A stretch of 64,000 nt of DNA from Christensenella massiliensis. GTDB taxonomy: Bacteria; Bacillota; Clostridia; Christensenellales; Christensenellaceae. This document shows, piece after piece, positions 25,299 through 35,070 of the stretch. A program made the translations under genes and the position numbers. The DNA lies in contig LT700187.1 in assembly GCA_900155415.1 (NCBI GenBank), forward strand, positions 1,674,001 to 1,738,000. Reading direction: 5' to 3'. Under the pieces are notes generated by a model. The model did no database searches. It saw only the letters and a program-made list of their open reading frames with translations, and was not told where the DNA came from. Within the stretch, counting starts at the first letter, position 1. Each line of letters begins with the position of its first letter.

Positions 25299-26303
25299 AT
25301 GAAAAAAATTGTCGCTTTAGTATTGGGAACCCTCTTAGTGTTTAGCTTGGCAGCGTGCAGCATGAGCTCGCCCGCTGAGAGCTCTGGAACAGAACCGGCT
25401 GAATCGCAGCAGGCTGCGGCCAGCGAAGACGGCGCGGCTGCGGACGGTGAATATACGGTAGGCTTCTGCCCGATGGACCTGTCGAATAATTTCTGGGCCG
25501 CGATTGCGAATTCCTTTGAAGAAGCCGGAGAGGAAGCGGGAATAAAAACGATCGTGACAGACGGGAAATCTGATGCGGCCACACAGGTTACGGCCTTAGA
25601 GAACTTCATTTCACAAGGAGTGGATGTTATTGTAGTCGGGCCGGTCGACGCGGAATCGTTGCAGGGCGTGATCGGGGAAGCGAAGAACGCGAATATTCCT
25701 GTTATTACGCATACGACTGCCTATGATGATGCGACGTGTAATATGAATGTAGACGAGATAGAGATGGGAACCGCCATCGGACAGTTGGCCGGACAGTGGA
25801 TGGTAGATACGTTCGGCGAAGAGGCGGGCTGCAAATATGCTATCCTTACGCAAAGCCAGCTGGAGCAGACCATTGGCCGCGAAAACGGCATTCAGGCCGG
25901 TATTGAGGAGTTTGTACCCAATGCAGAATGTGTGACGAAGGTCGACGCACATACGACGGACCTTGGCATGACTGCAGCTGAAAACATTCTTTCCGCACAT
26001 CCGGATGTCTGCGCGATCATCGGCATCAACGATTCCGGTGCATTAGGAGCCTATGAGACGGTCTCGGCACGCGATATGGGGGATGAATTCTTTATTGGAG
26101 GCGTAGACGGAACAGATCAGGCCCTTGAACTGATCAAAGGAGGAACTATTTACAGAGGTACGGTATACCTGAATCCGGTCGGAACGGGACAACAGTTTAT
26201 CGATTATGCCTTGGCACTGAAGAATGGGGAAGAAATTCCGGAATCCTATATGGTACCGGTCAATGCGATCAGTGCGGAAAATATCGATGAATATATCCAA
26301 TAG
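25299..26303 (+). CDS. Sugar-binding lipoprotein of locus B (RbsB-like)
   Basis: A 334-residue substrate-binding protein. A signal peptide ends in the lipobox LAAC (Cys20), followed by a Ser/Glu/Ala-rich linker. The type I two-lobed fold begins near residue 52 (YTVGFCPMDLSNNFWAAIANSF) and includes SQGVDVIVVGPVD, NIPVITHTT and IIGINDSGALGAYE. It is the first gene of locus B and starts 34 bp after a run of ACGAAA-like motifs. AGGAGG precedes the ATG. A strong hairpin follows (26329-26360). It belongs with the ATPase and permease genes downstream; the ligand is a monosaccharide or polyol, not identifiable by eye. Confidence 0.94.
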   Translation: MKKIVALVLGTLLVFSLAACSMSSPAESSGTEPAESQQAAASEDGAAADGEYTVGFCPMDLSNNFWAAIANSFEEAGEEAGIKTIVTDGKSDAATQVTALENFISQGVDVIVVGPVDAESLQGVIGEAKNANIPVITHTTAYDDATCNMNVDEIEMGTAIGQLAGQWMVDTFGEEAGCKYAILTQSQLEQTIGRENGIQAGIEEFVPNAECVTKVDAHTTDLGMTAAENILSAHPDVCAIIGINDSGALGAYETVSARDMGDEFFIGGVDGTDQALELIKGGTIYRGTVYLNPVGTGQQFIDYALALKNGEEIPESYMVPVNAISAENIDEYIQ

Positions 26304-26328
26304 ATCGCTATAAAGAAGAGAGCTTAGA

Positions 26329-26360
26329 GGGAGCGGAGCGTCTTATAACGCTCCGCTCCC
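26329..26360 (+). repeat. Strong intercistronic hairpin after the binding-protein gene
   Basis: GGGAGCGGAGCGT and ACGCTCCGCTCCC form a perfect 13 bp stem with a 6-nt loop and no T run. It probably protects the binding-protein message, as at 7360-7391 in locus A. Confidence 0.6.
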
Positions 26361-26390
26361 GAAACGAGACGAAAACACGAGGTGTCATAC

Positions 26391-27896
26391 GTGCAAATGG
26401 AAAACAACGATCTCAATATCAAAATGGTAGATATCTGTAAATATTTTCCGGGGGTAAAAGCGCTCGACCACGTTGATTTTGAATTGAAAAAAGGCGAAGT
26501 ACATGCATTGCTCGGGGAAAATGGAGCCGGAAAATCGACGCTGTGCAAAATCATTGCAGGCGCCCAGCCGATGACGTCGGGCGAATACTATTTATTCGGG
26601 GAAAAAGTTACGGGCCTGACGCCGAATGCGGCGAAAGAAAAGGGAATCAGCATGATCTATCAGGAATTTAACCTTGTTCCCTATCTGAAGGTTTACGAAA
26701 ATCTATTTTTAGGGAAAGAAATCACAGCCGGGCCGAATCTCAATAAAAAGGAAATGATTGCAAAAACAATAGAAATATTCGAACGTTTCCAAATCAAGAT
26801 CGATCCTGAAGCGCGGGTATGCGACTTGCCAAATGCATACAAACAGCTTGTAGAGATCGCTAAAGCGGTACTTGAGAATGCGCAGGTCCTTTGTATGGAC
26901 GAGCCGACGGCGCCCCTTTCGAACCGGGAAGTTGAAATATTATTCTCATTGATACAATCGCTGAAAAACGAAGGGGTTTCCATCATTTATATCTCCCATC
27001 GGATGGAAGAGATATTTGAAGTTGCGGACCGGATCACCGTGATGCGGGACGGGAAATATATCTGTACGATGGATGCCGATAAGACCAACAGAAAAGAATT
27101 GATCAGTCTGATCGTCGGACGGGATCTAACGGAAGAATATCCGAAACGGGAGAGTGTTCCGGGCGAAGAGATCCTTCGGGTCGAACACCTGTCAACAGAT
27201 CTGACAAAGATACACGATGTTTCTTTTTCTCTGCATAAGGGAGAGATCCTTGGCTTTGCCGGACTTGTAGGCGCAGGAAGAACGGAAGTGATGCGCGCCC
27301 TGTTCGGTGCAGACCGGAAAACTGCGGGGGAAATCTATTTATATGGAAAGCGGATAGAGATACATAAACCGGAAAATGCGATCGAACAGCGTATCAGTCT
27401 GATTCCGGAAGACCGTAAAGGACAAGGTGTTTCTCTGACGCTGAGTATCAGAGAAAATATATCGCTTGTAAAACTGAAGGGAAAAGAAATTTGCAGCTTT
27501 ATGGGCATCAATAGGAAAAAAGAAAGAAATCTTGCGGACGAGTATATAAAAGCCCTTAATATCAAAGCGCCCAGTATGGAGCAATTGGCGAGCAACCTAT
27601 CGGGCGGAAATCAACAGAAGGTAGCGATCGCGAAATGGCTGGCAGTCGACGCGGATATTCTCATTCTGGACGAACCGACCCGGGGGATCGATGTTGGGGC
27701 GAAGTATGAGATTTATCTTTTGATGAACGAATTGATCAAGGCAGGGAAATCGATCATCATGATTTCCTCTGAAATGCCTGAACTGATCGGGATGAGCGAC
27801 AGGATCCTCGTCATGCAGCAGGGGAGGCTCGTTGGAGAAATATCTGGAGACGAGGTGTCTCAGGAAAAGATATTGGAAATGGCATCGTGCGGCTGA
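26391..27896 (+). CDS. Sugar ABC transporter ATP-binding protein of locus B
   Basis: A twin-cassette ATPase of about 501 residues (RbsA family). First domain: GENGAGKS, MDEPTAPLS. Second domain: degenerate P-loop GLVGAGRTE, signature NLSGGNQQK and LDEPTRGID. The start is uncertain. GAGGTG (26379-26384) is 6 nt before a GTG at 26391 and 12 nt before an ATG at 26397; a GTG at 26382 overlaps the ribosome site itself. I prefer 26391. It follows the binding-protein gene after a strong hairpin and precedes the permease by 33 bp. Confidence 0.93.
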   Translation: MQMENNDLNIKMVDICKYFPGVKALDHVDFELKKGEVHALLGENGAGKSTLCKIIAGAQPMTSGEYYLFGEKVTGLTPNAAKEKGISMIYQEFNLVPYLKVYENLFLGKEITAGPNLNKKEMIAKTIEIFERFQIKIDPEARVCDLPNAYKQLVEIAKAVLENAQVLCMDEPTAPLSNREVEILFSLIQSLKNEGVSIIYISHRMEEIFEVADRITVMRDGKYICTMDADKTNRKELISLIVGRDLTEEYPKRESVPGEEILRVEHLSTDLTKIHDVSFSLHKGEILGFAGLVGAGRTEVMRALFGADRKTAGEIYLYGKRIEIHKPENAIEQRISLIPEDRKGQGVSLTLSIRENISLVKLKGKEICSFMGINRKKERNLADEYIKALNIKAPSMEQLASNLSGGNQQKVAIAKWLAVDADILILDEPTRGIDVGAKYEIYLLMNELIKAGKSIIMISSEMPELIGMSDRILVMQQGRLVGEISGDEVSQEKILEMASCG

Positions 27897-27929
27897 TGGC
27901 CGCGCTGCCGAGGGAGGAACGATTATATT

Positions 27930-28904
27930 ATGAAAAAGAAGCTTTCATTCAGCAACGTATTTGTATATGTGATCTTGATTATCGTACTGGCATTTTTCTC
28001 ATTCTCTGCGCCGGACAGCTTCCTGACATCGAACAATATTTTTAATATGCTTCGTCAGGTCTCCATGATCGGAATATGCTCAGTCGGCATGACGATGGTC
28101 CTGTTGACAGCGGGAATCGATATTTCGGTTGGTTCCGTCATCGCGCTTGTCGGCGTCGTATCAGCGCTGCTCATCGTCAATACCGGAATGCCGGTTGCAT
28201 TGGCGATGATAATAGGAATTCTGGTAGGAACCGGCTGCGGAACCGTAAGCGGCATCATGGTAGCGAGATTTCAGGTGCCTGCTCTGATCGCAACGCTTGC
28301 CATGCAAACGATCGCCCGCGGATTTGCATTTATATTGACGGAAGGGATTCCTGTCTATGGGCTGCCGGAAGATATCAAGTTCATAGGGCAGGGCTATATG
28401 GCGGGGATTCCGATCCCTGTTATCATTATGGCGCTTGTATTCCTGTTCGGCTGGTGGCTGCTCGAGAAAACAAGGTTTGGCCGTTATGTTTATGCTATTG
28501 GCGGAAATGAAGAGGTTGCCCGGCTATCGGGGATAGATGTAAAAAAGGGCCTTCTGAAAGTATATGCACTCAGTGGATTCTTTGCGGGTCTTGCGGGCGT
28601 TATTATGCTCTCGCGGATCAATTCCGGCCAGCCCAACACCAGCGAAGGATTTGAGATGGATGTCATTACAGGAGCTGTTCTGGGCGGCGTAAGTGTCGCG
28701 GGCGGTGAAGGAAAAATACTCAATGTAATTGCCGGCGTTCTCATTATGGGGGTGCTGAGCAACGGTATGACATTGCTGAACCTTGATACTTATTGGCAGT
28801 GGGTCGTAAAAGGGGCGGTACTGCTGTTCGCAGTCGCGTTCGATAATATGCAGCGTGCACGGAGCGCGCGTATCGCGGCGGAAGCAGCGGGCGCAGAAGC
28901 CTGA
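27930..28904 (+). CDS. Sugar ABC transporter permease of locus B (RbsC family)
   Basis: A 324-residue membrane protein with about ten hydrophobic segments. It carries the family core region around LLTAGIDISVGSVIALVG and the C-terminal GAVLGGVSVAGGEGK motif. GGGAGG precedes the ATG at a rather long spacing of about 12 nt. It completes the locus B importer and is followed after 17 bp by the zinc dehydrogenase gene, so transport and catabolism are encoded in one operon. Confidence 0.93.
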   Translation: MKKKLSFSNVFVYVILIIVLAFFSFSAPDSFLTSNNIFNMLRQVSMIGICSVGMTMVLLTAGIDISVGSVIALVGVVSALLIVNTGMPVALAMIIGILVGTGCGTVSGIMVARFQVPALIATLAMQTIARGFAFILTEGIPVYGLPEDIKFIGQGYMAGIPIPVIIMALVFLFGWWLLEKTRFGRYVYAIGGNEEVARLSGIDVKKGLLKVYALSGFFAGLAGVIMLSRINSGQPNTSEGFEMDVITGAVLGGVSVAGGEGKILNVIAGVLIMGVLSNGMTLLNLDTYWQWVVKGAVLLFAVAFDNMQRARSARIAAEAAGAEA

Positions 28905-28921
28905 TAAGGAGGAAAAATTTT

Positions 28922-30103
28922 ATGGATGCGAAAACATGCAAGGCGGCAGTATGGTCGGGAAGGCAGAAAATAGACGTTAGGGATGTACAATTGCCAAAGT
29001 GTCTGGACGACGGACTCATCATTAAGCTGGAAGCTGCAAGTATATGCGGAACGGATCTGCACCTTTTCCGGCAGGAGCCGCCGGAACCGATGATCTTAGG
29101 ACATGAAATGTGCGGCAGGATCGTCGAAATGGGAAAAAATGCCGCACAGGCAATGCGCTGCTATACGGGAACGGTCAAAATAGGCGACAGGATATGCCTA
29201 TATCCATGGGTCGTATGCGGAACCTGTTCAAATTGCCTTACCTACGGTATAGGAGCGTGCGGTATTTGTGAAAATGCTTTCGTATATGGCGTACCCTTTG
29301 AAGAGCTGGGTGTCGGCGGCAGTCCGGTCCGTTCCAACTCCGTTGAGGAAGCGCCCTATATCAAGGGCGGATTTGCAGAATATATGTATGTATTTCCCGG
29401 AACATTCATGTGGCAGGTGCCGGAAGAAATGCCGAGCAACGTTGCCTCGCTGCTCGACCCGACTGCAGTCGCAATGCGGGCAGTCGAGCTGGCGATGCGG
29501 TCGCCGGGCATATTTGAAGATTCTTTCAATTTGGGGTCCACAGTTCTTGTGATCGGAGACGGACAGGTTGCAGCACTTACGGCTATGATCGCTCGTACGC
29601 TGGGAGTACAGAATATTGTTATCAGCGGCTTCAGCGATCAGAAACTGGCCTTGGCACAAAAGCTGTCGCAGGCCGATGTCATAATGAATTCGGCAAAGAT
29701 GTCCATTGAAGAGCGGCGGGATATTATTATGGGCCTGAACCACGGAAAGGGTGCGGATGTCGTATTCCAATGCGCCGGTTCGCCGCAGGCATTCCGCGAC
29801 GGGATCGATCTGATGAAAAATGTGGGAACGTTGATTGAGGTTGGGAATATCGTAGGGAAGAATACGGTGGAATTCGATCCTGCACGGGATCTGTGCAGCA
29901 AACATGCAACCTACATCGGGATGAGCGTAAATACGGCAAGTGCGTTTCACAAGGCCTTTCAAATGCTGTGCAAATTCAAAAAATTAGGATTTGGAGCTAT
30001 CTTTACACACAGATGTACGCTCGACACCTTGCAGGAAACGATGCTGAAAGGCGGAGACCCGGATTATATGAAAGGCTGGGTCGATTTTGGAAGCTCAATA
30101 TAA
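28922..30103 (+). CDS. Zinc-binding alcohol/polyol dehydrogenase (MDR family)
   Basis: A 393-residue medium-chain dehydrogenase. Catalytic zinc ligands are expected at CGTD and GHEMCG near residues 43-65. A structural-zinc cysteine cluster is visible in CGTCSNCLTYGIGACGIC. The NAD(P)-binding region has VLVIGDGQVAALTAMIART and VVFQCAGSPQAF. It resembles sorbitol, threonine and related polyol dehydrogenases. AAGGAGG precedes the ATG. In locus B it probably oxidises the imported polyol or reduces a keto-sugar, before or after the kinase step. Confidence 0.88.
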   Translation: MDAKTCKAAVWSGRQKIDVRDVQLPKCLDDGLIIKLEAASICGTDLHLFRQEPPEPMILGHEMCGRIVEMGKNAAQAMRCYTGTVKIGDRICLYPWVVCGTCSNCLTYGIGACGICENAFVYGVPFEELGVGGSPVRSNSVEEAPYIKGGFAEYMYVFPGTFMWQVPEEMPSNVASLLDPTAVAMRAVELAMRSPGIFEDSFNLGSTVLVIGDGQVAALTAMIARTLGVQNIVISGFSDQKLALAQKLSQADVIMNSAKMSIEERRDIIMGLNHGKGADVVFQCAGSPQAFRDGIDLMKNVGTLIEVGNIVGKNTVEFDPARDLCSKHATYIGMSVNTASAFHKAFQMLCKFKKLGFGAIFTHRCTLDTLQETMLKGGDPDYMKGWVDFGSSI

Positions 30104-30129
30104 AAGACAGAACAAAAGGAGAGAGAAAG

Positions 30130-31167
30130 ATGGCGAAAAAAGTCGTTTGTATTTATGACAGAGGGATCGACAAGGCAGCGATGAGCGGCTTTTGCGAACT
30201 GGAAGAATATGGATACGAGGTGGAATTGATCGAAAAAACAGTAGGCGAGACACCGCTTGAATATCAGAATTCCATGCTGGAGGTAGAAGTAAACGGGCCG
30301 GATAAAACGCCGATCAACCCCGAAGCATACCGGGCGGTAGCAGATGCAGAGATCATCATTACCCATTTTGCTCCGGTGGGGAAAAAGCTGATGGATTCCG
30401 CCCCCAATCTGAAGATCATAGGAACATTGAGGACCGGCGCAGAAAATATCAATCTCGGAGAAGCGGCAAAAAGAAATATTAAAGTGATCAACGCCCCGGG
30501 GCGCGCGGCGGCGGCTGTAGCGGACTTTACAGTCGCGGCAATGCTGTGCGAGATGAGAAATATCGCAAGGACGGACGCTGATATCAAAAGAGGACTGTGG
30601 ACAAAGAAGTTTGATAATATGTCCTATTCAGATAACATGTGCAACATGAAAGTGGGGCTGATTGGCTTCGGAGATATCGGAAAAAGAATCGCAAAACGCC
30701 TGAAAGCGTTCGGTTCGGCTATTATGGTATACGATCCCTATTGCGAAAAGAAAGATATTGAGGCGCTGGGCTGCATCGCGGGCAGCATGGAGGAAGTGGT
30801 TTCGGAATGTGATTTTGTATCGCTTCATATGCGGCTGACTCCGGAAACGAAAGGGATGTTCAGCAGGGAGTGGATCAGCAAGATGAAACCGACTGCAATT
30901 TTCGTAAACACCGCGCGGGCAGGCTTGGTAGATGAGAAGGCATTGATAGAGGCGCTGCAGGAGAAAAAGATCGGAGGAGCGGTTTTGGATGTTTTTCAGG
31001 AAGAACCGCTGAGTGCGGACCATTTACTGCGAAAATTGGATAATGTTACTCTGTCGGCCCATCTTGCCGGAACATCGATCGGCACCTTCACCGCCTCTGT
31101 TGCGATCGTTGCAGACAGCTTAAAAGACTATTTTAAAGGACAACCTCTGCGCAATACGATCGCTTGA
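30130..31167 (+). CDS. D-isomer-specific 2-hydroxyacid dehydrogenase
   Basis: A 345-residue NAD(P)-dependent dehydrogenase related to phosphoglycerate and glyoxylate/hydroxypyruvate reductases. The Rossmann motif is GFGDIG (179-184). Catalytic Arg263 lies in NTARAGLVD, Glu292 in DVFQEEP and His311 in SAHLAGTS. The ATG at 30130 follows GGAGAGAG; the frame is open upstream to 29893 but only inside the previous gene. Placement between the dehydrogenase and kinase genes suggests it handles a sugar acid or hydroxypyruvate-like intermediate. Substrate unknown. Confidence 0.9.
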   Translation: MAKKVVCIYDRGIDKAAMSGFCELEEYGYEVELIEKTVGETPLEYQNSMLEVEVNGPDKTPINPEAYRAVADAEIIITHFAPVGKKLMDSAPNLKIIGTLRTGAENINLGEAAKRNIKVINAPGRAAAAVADFTVAAMLCEMRNIARTDADIKRGLWTKKFDNMSYSDNMCNMKVGLIGFGDIGKRIAKRLKAFGSAIMVYDPYCEKKDIEALGCIAGSMEEVVSECDFVSLHMRLTPETKGMFSREWISKMKPTAIFVNTARAGLVDEKALIEALQEKKIGGAVLDVFQEEPLSADHLLRKLDNVTLSAHLAGTSIGTFTASVAIVADSLKDYFKGQPLRNTIA

Positions 31168-31193
31168 GGACTGGAGAGAGGGGATGGTTTTCA

Positions 31194-32672
31194 ATGGGCA
31201 AGCAGGCATGCTATCTGGCAATTGATTTTGGGACCTCAAACGTACATGTAACGCTCTTCGATCGGCAAACGATGAAAACCGTTGCGGGAACAAGCAGAAA
31301 ATACTGCTGGTATACTCCTGCGGCAAATCAAATCGAGCTCGACGCGGAAGAAATATGGACGGCGTCCGAGACGGCCGTGGCCGAAACGATACGCTTAGGA
31401 GGCGCCGTAGAAATCGCTGCTGTTACCTTTTCGTTTTTTGGAGATAATATTACGCCGGTCGACGGGAAAGGAAACGCGCTATACCGGATGCTGCCCGGAT
31501 TTTGCGGAAGGTCTTACCGGGAAGTCGAGACACTTGCGCGGGAGATCGGCGCAGAACAATATGGAAAGATCACCGGAAATACGCTGAGCACGCTAAGCTC
31601 TGCCTCTAAAATCCTGTGGCTCAAGCGGAACTGCCCAGACGTATTCGCACGATCAGAAGCTTTCTATACGAATCAGCAATATATTATGCACAAGCTTGGA
31701 TTCGGAGATATACAGGACAGGACAATGGCGGCAAGAAAGCTGGCTTATGACGTGCAACGGGAACAGTGGTCAGAACCGATCCTCGATGTGTGCGGAATGA
31801 CGGAGGAGCAGCTTGGAACAACTATCGTGGAATCACAGACCGTTGTGGGGAAGATCCGTTCTTATGGGCGGGTGGAACTGGGCGGCCCGGTTCCCGTGAC
31901 GATCGGATGTCACGATGTATCGGCTTCTCTTTTAGCCGCAGACGTAAAAACAGATCAAATCGGAACGCTGGGCGTACTCATGGGGACTTACGAACAGATC
32001 GGGTATTTTTCAGACGAGTTTGTAACAGGCTGCAATGAGTTTGGGGATTCCCTTATTTTTTCGTGCTGCTATAATTCGCCTTTTCGGGGGAAATATACGG
32101 TGATGGACGCATTTCCGACAGCAGGGGCAATGCTGGAGTGGTATTGCAAAAATCTTTTAGCGGATACAAAAGCCGATATCGGGCAGATGATAGCGAAAGC
32201 AGACTTGCAAAAAGAAAGCCGCCTGTTCGTGCTTCCTTATATGGAGAACTATCACGGCGCGATTCTGGGCATGAGTATGGCGACGACATTGGAGGATATA
32301 TTTGAAGCGCTGCTGAAAAGCCTTGCTTACCAATTTGTCGCCTGCATCGATTATATCAAAGGAACTACGAATGGAGTATTCCATAATATCCATTTTGGCG
32401 GCGGCGGTTCGCGGTCGGATAAACTGATCGGGCTGCGGGCGGATCTGCTGAACACGAGGATGGGAAGGATGAAAAATATTGAATTGCCGTCGCTTGGAAG
32501 CTGTATTTTAGCCTCGCTGGGAAATGGATGGAGCAAAACAGTGGATGAAGCGCAGGAACAGGTCAAAAATGATGTGGTTTATTTTGAACCGGACTGTGTG
32601 AACGGAAGAAAACAGAGGGAAAACTATAAAGTCTATAAAGCGCTTTCAGCCGATTATTTAAAAAATTATTAA
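31194..32672 (+). CDS. FGGY-family carbohydrate kinase of locus B
   Basis: A 492-residue sugar kinase. N-terminal phosphate motif AIDFGTSNVHVTLFD; middle substrate region with GCHDVSASLLAA; C-terminal ATP-binding stretch HFGGGGSRSDKLIGLRADLL. The ATG at 31194 is chosen because GAGAGGGGA lies 10 nt upstream; an in-frame TTG at 31164 falls within the previous gene's end. Its core differs from the locus A kinase. It should produce the phosphorylated substrate for the class II aldolase encoded 16 bp downstream, and perhaps the effector of the DeoR repressor. Confidence 0.9.
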   Translation: MGKQACYLAIDFGTSNVHVTLFDRQTMKTVAGTSRKYCWYTPAANQIELDAEEIWTASETAVAETIRLGGAVEIAAVTFSFFGDNITPVDGKGNALYRMLPGFCGRSYREVETLAREIGAEQYGKITGNTLSTLSSASKILWLKRNCPDVFARSEAFYTNQQYIMHKLGFGDIQDRTMAARKLAYDVQREQWSEPILDVCGMTEEQLGTTIVESQTVVGKIRSYGRVELGGPVPVTIGCHDVSASLLAADVKTDQIGTLGVLMGTYEQIGYFSDEFVTGCNEFGDSLIFSCCYNSPFRGKYTVMDAFPTAGAMLEWYCKNLLADTKADIGQMIAKADLQKESRLFVLPYMENYHGAILGMSMATTLEDIFEALLKSLAYQFVACIDYIKGTTNGVFHNIHFGGGGSRSDKLIGLRADLLNTRMGRMKNIELPSLGSCILASLGNGWSKTVDEAQEQVKNDVVYFEPDCVNGRKQRENYKVYKALSADYLKNY

Positions 32673-32688
32673 GGAGGGCGTTGGTTAT

Positions 32689-33594
32689 ATGGAAGCAAAT
32701 ACAGTAATAAAAAAGGCACGCATGATCGGAAAGTGTATTCCGGCATTCAATATTCCCCACATTCCCATGGTAAAGCCGATCGTGCAGGCCATCGTTGATG
32801 AAAACAGTGTGGCGATGCTTCAGGTCGCAAGGGTAGAATGGGAGAAAATGCAGGCAGAATCTCTGGAGCGTGTAGCAGAGGAGTATGAAAAGTATAAAAA
32901 CGATGAACATACGCTGCTCCATTTGGACCACATTCCTGTAATTGACGAGGATTATAAGCCGGTTCTCTATATGCAGCTGATCGAACGCGCGATCATCGCA
33001 GGATATCAGTCTATTATGATCGACGGCTCGCGTCTCGATTTGAATGGGAATATTGAAAAAACAGCGGAAGCAGCTGCGGCGGCCCATGCGGCTGGTATAC
33101 CATGCGAGGCGGAACTGGGAGCGGTCATGGGACACGAAAGCAAAGAATTGCCGCCATATGAACAGATATTCGCAGAAAAAATAGGATTTACTAAAATAGA
33201 GGAAGCGGTTCGATTCGTGGAAGAAAGCGGCTGTGACTGGCTTTCAGTCGCCGTAGGGAACATACATGGCGCGGTCGCCGAGTTGGTCCGCAACCAGAAA
33301 AAACCGGAAGCGAAACTCGATGTGCAGCACATTGAATCCCTGTTTCAGGCAGTCAAAATACCGCTGGTCCTGCATGGCGGTTCAGGGATCAGGCATCAAT
33401 ATATATTGGATGCGGTCAAAGCGGGGATTGCAAAGATCAATGTCGGCACGGAATTGCGGCAAACCTATGAATTCGCATTGGAAGAACGTGCAAATGACAT
33501 TGAATATGCGAGGGAAAAAGTGTATGCGGCAACGAGGGAATATATTGCGAATTATTTGAAAAATACAGACTTGAAAGCCTTACTGGGCGAATAG
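32689..33594 (+). CDS. Class II ketose-bisphosphate aldolase
   Basis: A 301-residue zinc-dependent aldolase of the fructose/tagatose-bisphosphate family. The zinc ligands are expected in LHLDH (near residue 84), in GNIHG and in LHGGSG. AELGAVMG and KINVGTELR are further conserved motifs. It is the last gene of locus B and follows an FGGY kinase, so a ketose 1-phosphate is a likely substrate, giving dihydroxyacetone phosphate and an aldehyde. AAGGAGG precedes the ATG. A terminator follows at 33687-33717. Confidence 0.9.
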   Translation: MEANTVIKKARMIGKCIPAFNIPHIPMVKPIVQAIVDENSVAMLQVARVEWEKMQAESLERVAEEYEKYKNDEHTLLHLDHIPVIDEDYKPVLYMQLIERAIIAGYQSIMIDGSRLDLNGNIEKTAEAAAAAHAAGIPCEAELGAVMGHESKELPPYEQIFAEKIGFTKIEEAVRFVEESGCDWLSVAVGNIHGAVAELVRNQKKPEAKLDVQHIESLFQAVKIPLVLHGGSGIRHQYILDAVKAGIAKINVGTELRQTYEFALEERANDIEYAREKVYAATREYIANYLKNTDLKALLGE

Positions 33595-33686
33595 AAAATA
33601 AATATGGGCGCCTCTATAAAGCGGGCGGCGCATACAGAAGTCTGATCCCTGATTTCGTTTGTGCACCTTTGGGAATAAAGCTGAGA

Positions 33687-33717
33687 AACGGTGTGAATAT
33701 TCGGCACACCGTTTTTT
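33687..33717 (+). terminator. Intrinsic terminator of locus B
   Basis: AACGGTGTG and CACACCGTT pair over 9 bp and are followed by six T. The remaining sequence to 33866 shows nothing. Confidence 0.85.
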
Positions 33718-33866
33718 AGCGTTGTGATGATGGCGCAGCCTGAAGGGGCATTGTGGATTTTTGGACAAAATAACATTTCTGCCGGTTTTTTAAGAGAGAT
33801 TGCACAGAAAGTATAAATAAGAGCAAGGCATAAGGAATTTGTAAGAATTCTTTGGGACTTAAAGCG

Positions 33867-33895
33867 TTGATAATAACATTTGCCTATGCTATATT
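33867..33895 (+). promoter_or_regulatory. Sigma-A promoter for the glycosyltransferase-SDR pair
   Basis: TTGATA (33867-33872), a 17 bp spacer and TATATT (33890-33895). Confidence 0.7.
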
Positions 33896-33938
33896 AAAAT
33901 AGGATCGTTGGGGTAATGTAAAATGCGGAGGTTGGACG

Positions 33939-35051
33939 ATGAAAGTGCTGGTCTTAAGTATGACCGTCGGGCAGGGACATAACTCAACCAGTAAAGCTCT
34001 GCGCGCCGCCCTTGTAAAAAGAGGACATGAATGCAAGATTCTTGATACCTATAAATTTCTGAATAAGGCAATCGGTCTTGGGTTCGACAAAGGATATGTT
34101 GCGATGGGGCGTTTCGTCCCGAAACTGAATGAAACGATTTATAAGGGAGCGGAAAAAGCGAATGGCCGTGCGGACATGAAGCTGTATTTCCCATGGGCCT
34201 TTGCCAATCTTGCCAAAAACAAGCTGCAGAAATATATAGATGAAGAAAAGCCAGATGTGATCGTGTGCTCGATCGTGATGACGGCAATGCTCGTCACGGC
34301 GCTGAAAGAAGCGGGGATGTATGACGAGCGCATCAAAAGCATCGGGATCGTGACGGATTATTCCCTCCATCCATTTTGGGAATATACGGCGATGGATTAT
34401 TTTGTGGCGGCAAACGAGCTGCTTATTCCGGAATTTACACGGAGAGGTATTCCGGAAAGTAAGATATTGCCGACAGGGATCCCCGTAGACCCGAAATTTA
34501 CGAGAGCCTTGCCGCGCAACGAAGCGCGTGGGCAGCTTGGACTCGATAAGGAGAGATTTACCGTACTTTTGGCGTCGGGAGGAATGGGATTTTCGGGCAT
34601 GGTGCCCGTTATACAGGATATTGACCAAATGGAGGATGTGCAGATCGTCGCAGTCTGCGGTTCCAATAAACGGCTGAAAAATAAGCTTGCTTCCGTAGCT
34701 TACAAAAACAGCGTGGAAGTGCTGGGCTTTGTGGACAATATGGAAAAGTATATCGATGCGGCGGACGTTGTTATCACAAAGCCGGGAGGCCTTTCGACCT
34801 CTGAAACGATCGCCAAATGCAAGCCGCTTTTGCTGATGAAGCCGATGCCGGGGGTGGAGAATATGAATCATGCGTTTTTGCTCAACCATTCCCTCGCGGT
34901 GCATTGCAGCCAATATCAGTCGGTCAGTCAGGTGATCATGCAGCTGCGCCTCAATAGCCTGAAGCTGAAAGAAATGGAGCGAGCGCAGAGAAAATGGGGG
35001 AAAAAGCACAGCGCAAAAGCGCTTGCGGAATTTATAGAAAAACTTGTGTAG
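33939..35051 (+). CDS. MGDG-synthase-type glycolipid glycosyltransferase (UgtP-like)
   Basis: A 370-residue membrane-associated GT28-family enzyme. The N-terminal MGDG synthase domain has SMTVGQGHNSTSKALRAAL. The C-terminal nucleotide-sugar domain has GFVDNMEKYIDAADVVITKPGGLSTSETIAK, then the GVENMNHAFLL region. Relatives transfer glucose or galactose to diacylglycerol, making membrane glycolipids and lipoteichoic acid anchors. GGAGGT lies at good spacing before the ATG. It is cotranscribed with an SDR 19 bp downstream and sits near a radical SAM gene; a lipid-modification cluster is possible but unproven. Confidence 0.87.
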   Translation: MKVLVLSMTVGQGHNSTSKALRAALVKRGHECKILDTYKFLNKAIGLGFDKGYVAMGRFVPKLNETIYKGAEKANGRADMKLYFPWAFANLAKNKLQKYIDEEKPDVIVCSIVMTAMLVTALKEAGMYDERIKSIGIVTDYSLHPFWEYTAMDYFVAANELLIPEFTRRGIPESKILPTGIPVDPKFTRALPRNEARGQLGLDKERFTVLLASGGMGFSGMVPVIQDIDQMEDVQIVAVCGSNKRLKNKLASVAYKNSVEVLGFVDNMEKYIDAADVVITKPGGLSTSETIAKCKPLLLMKPMPGVENMNHAFLLNHSLAVHCSQYQSVSQVIMQLRLNSLKLKEMERAQRKWGKKHSAKALAEFIEKLV

Positions 35052-35070
35052 GATAGGAGAGAAGAAAAAG

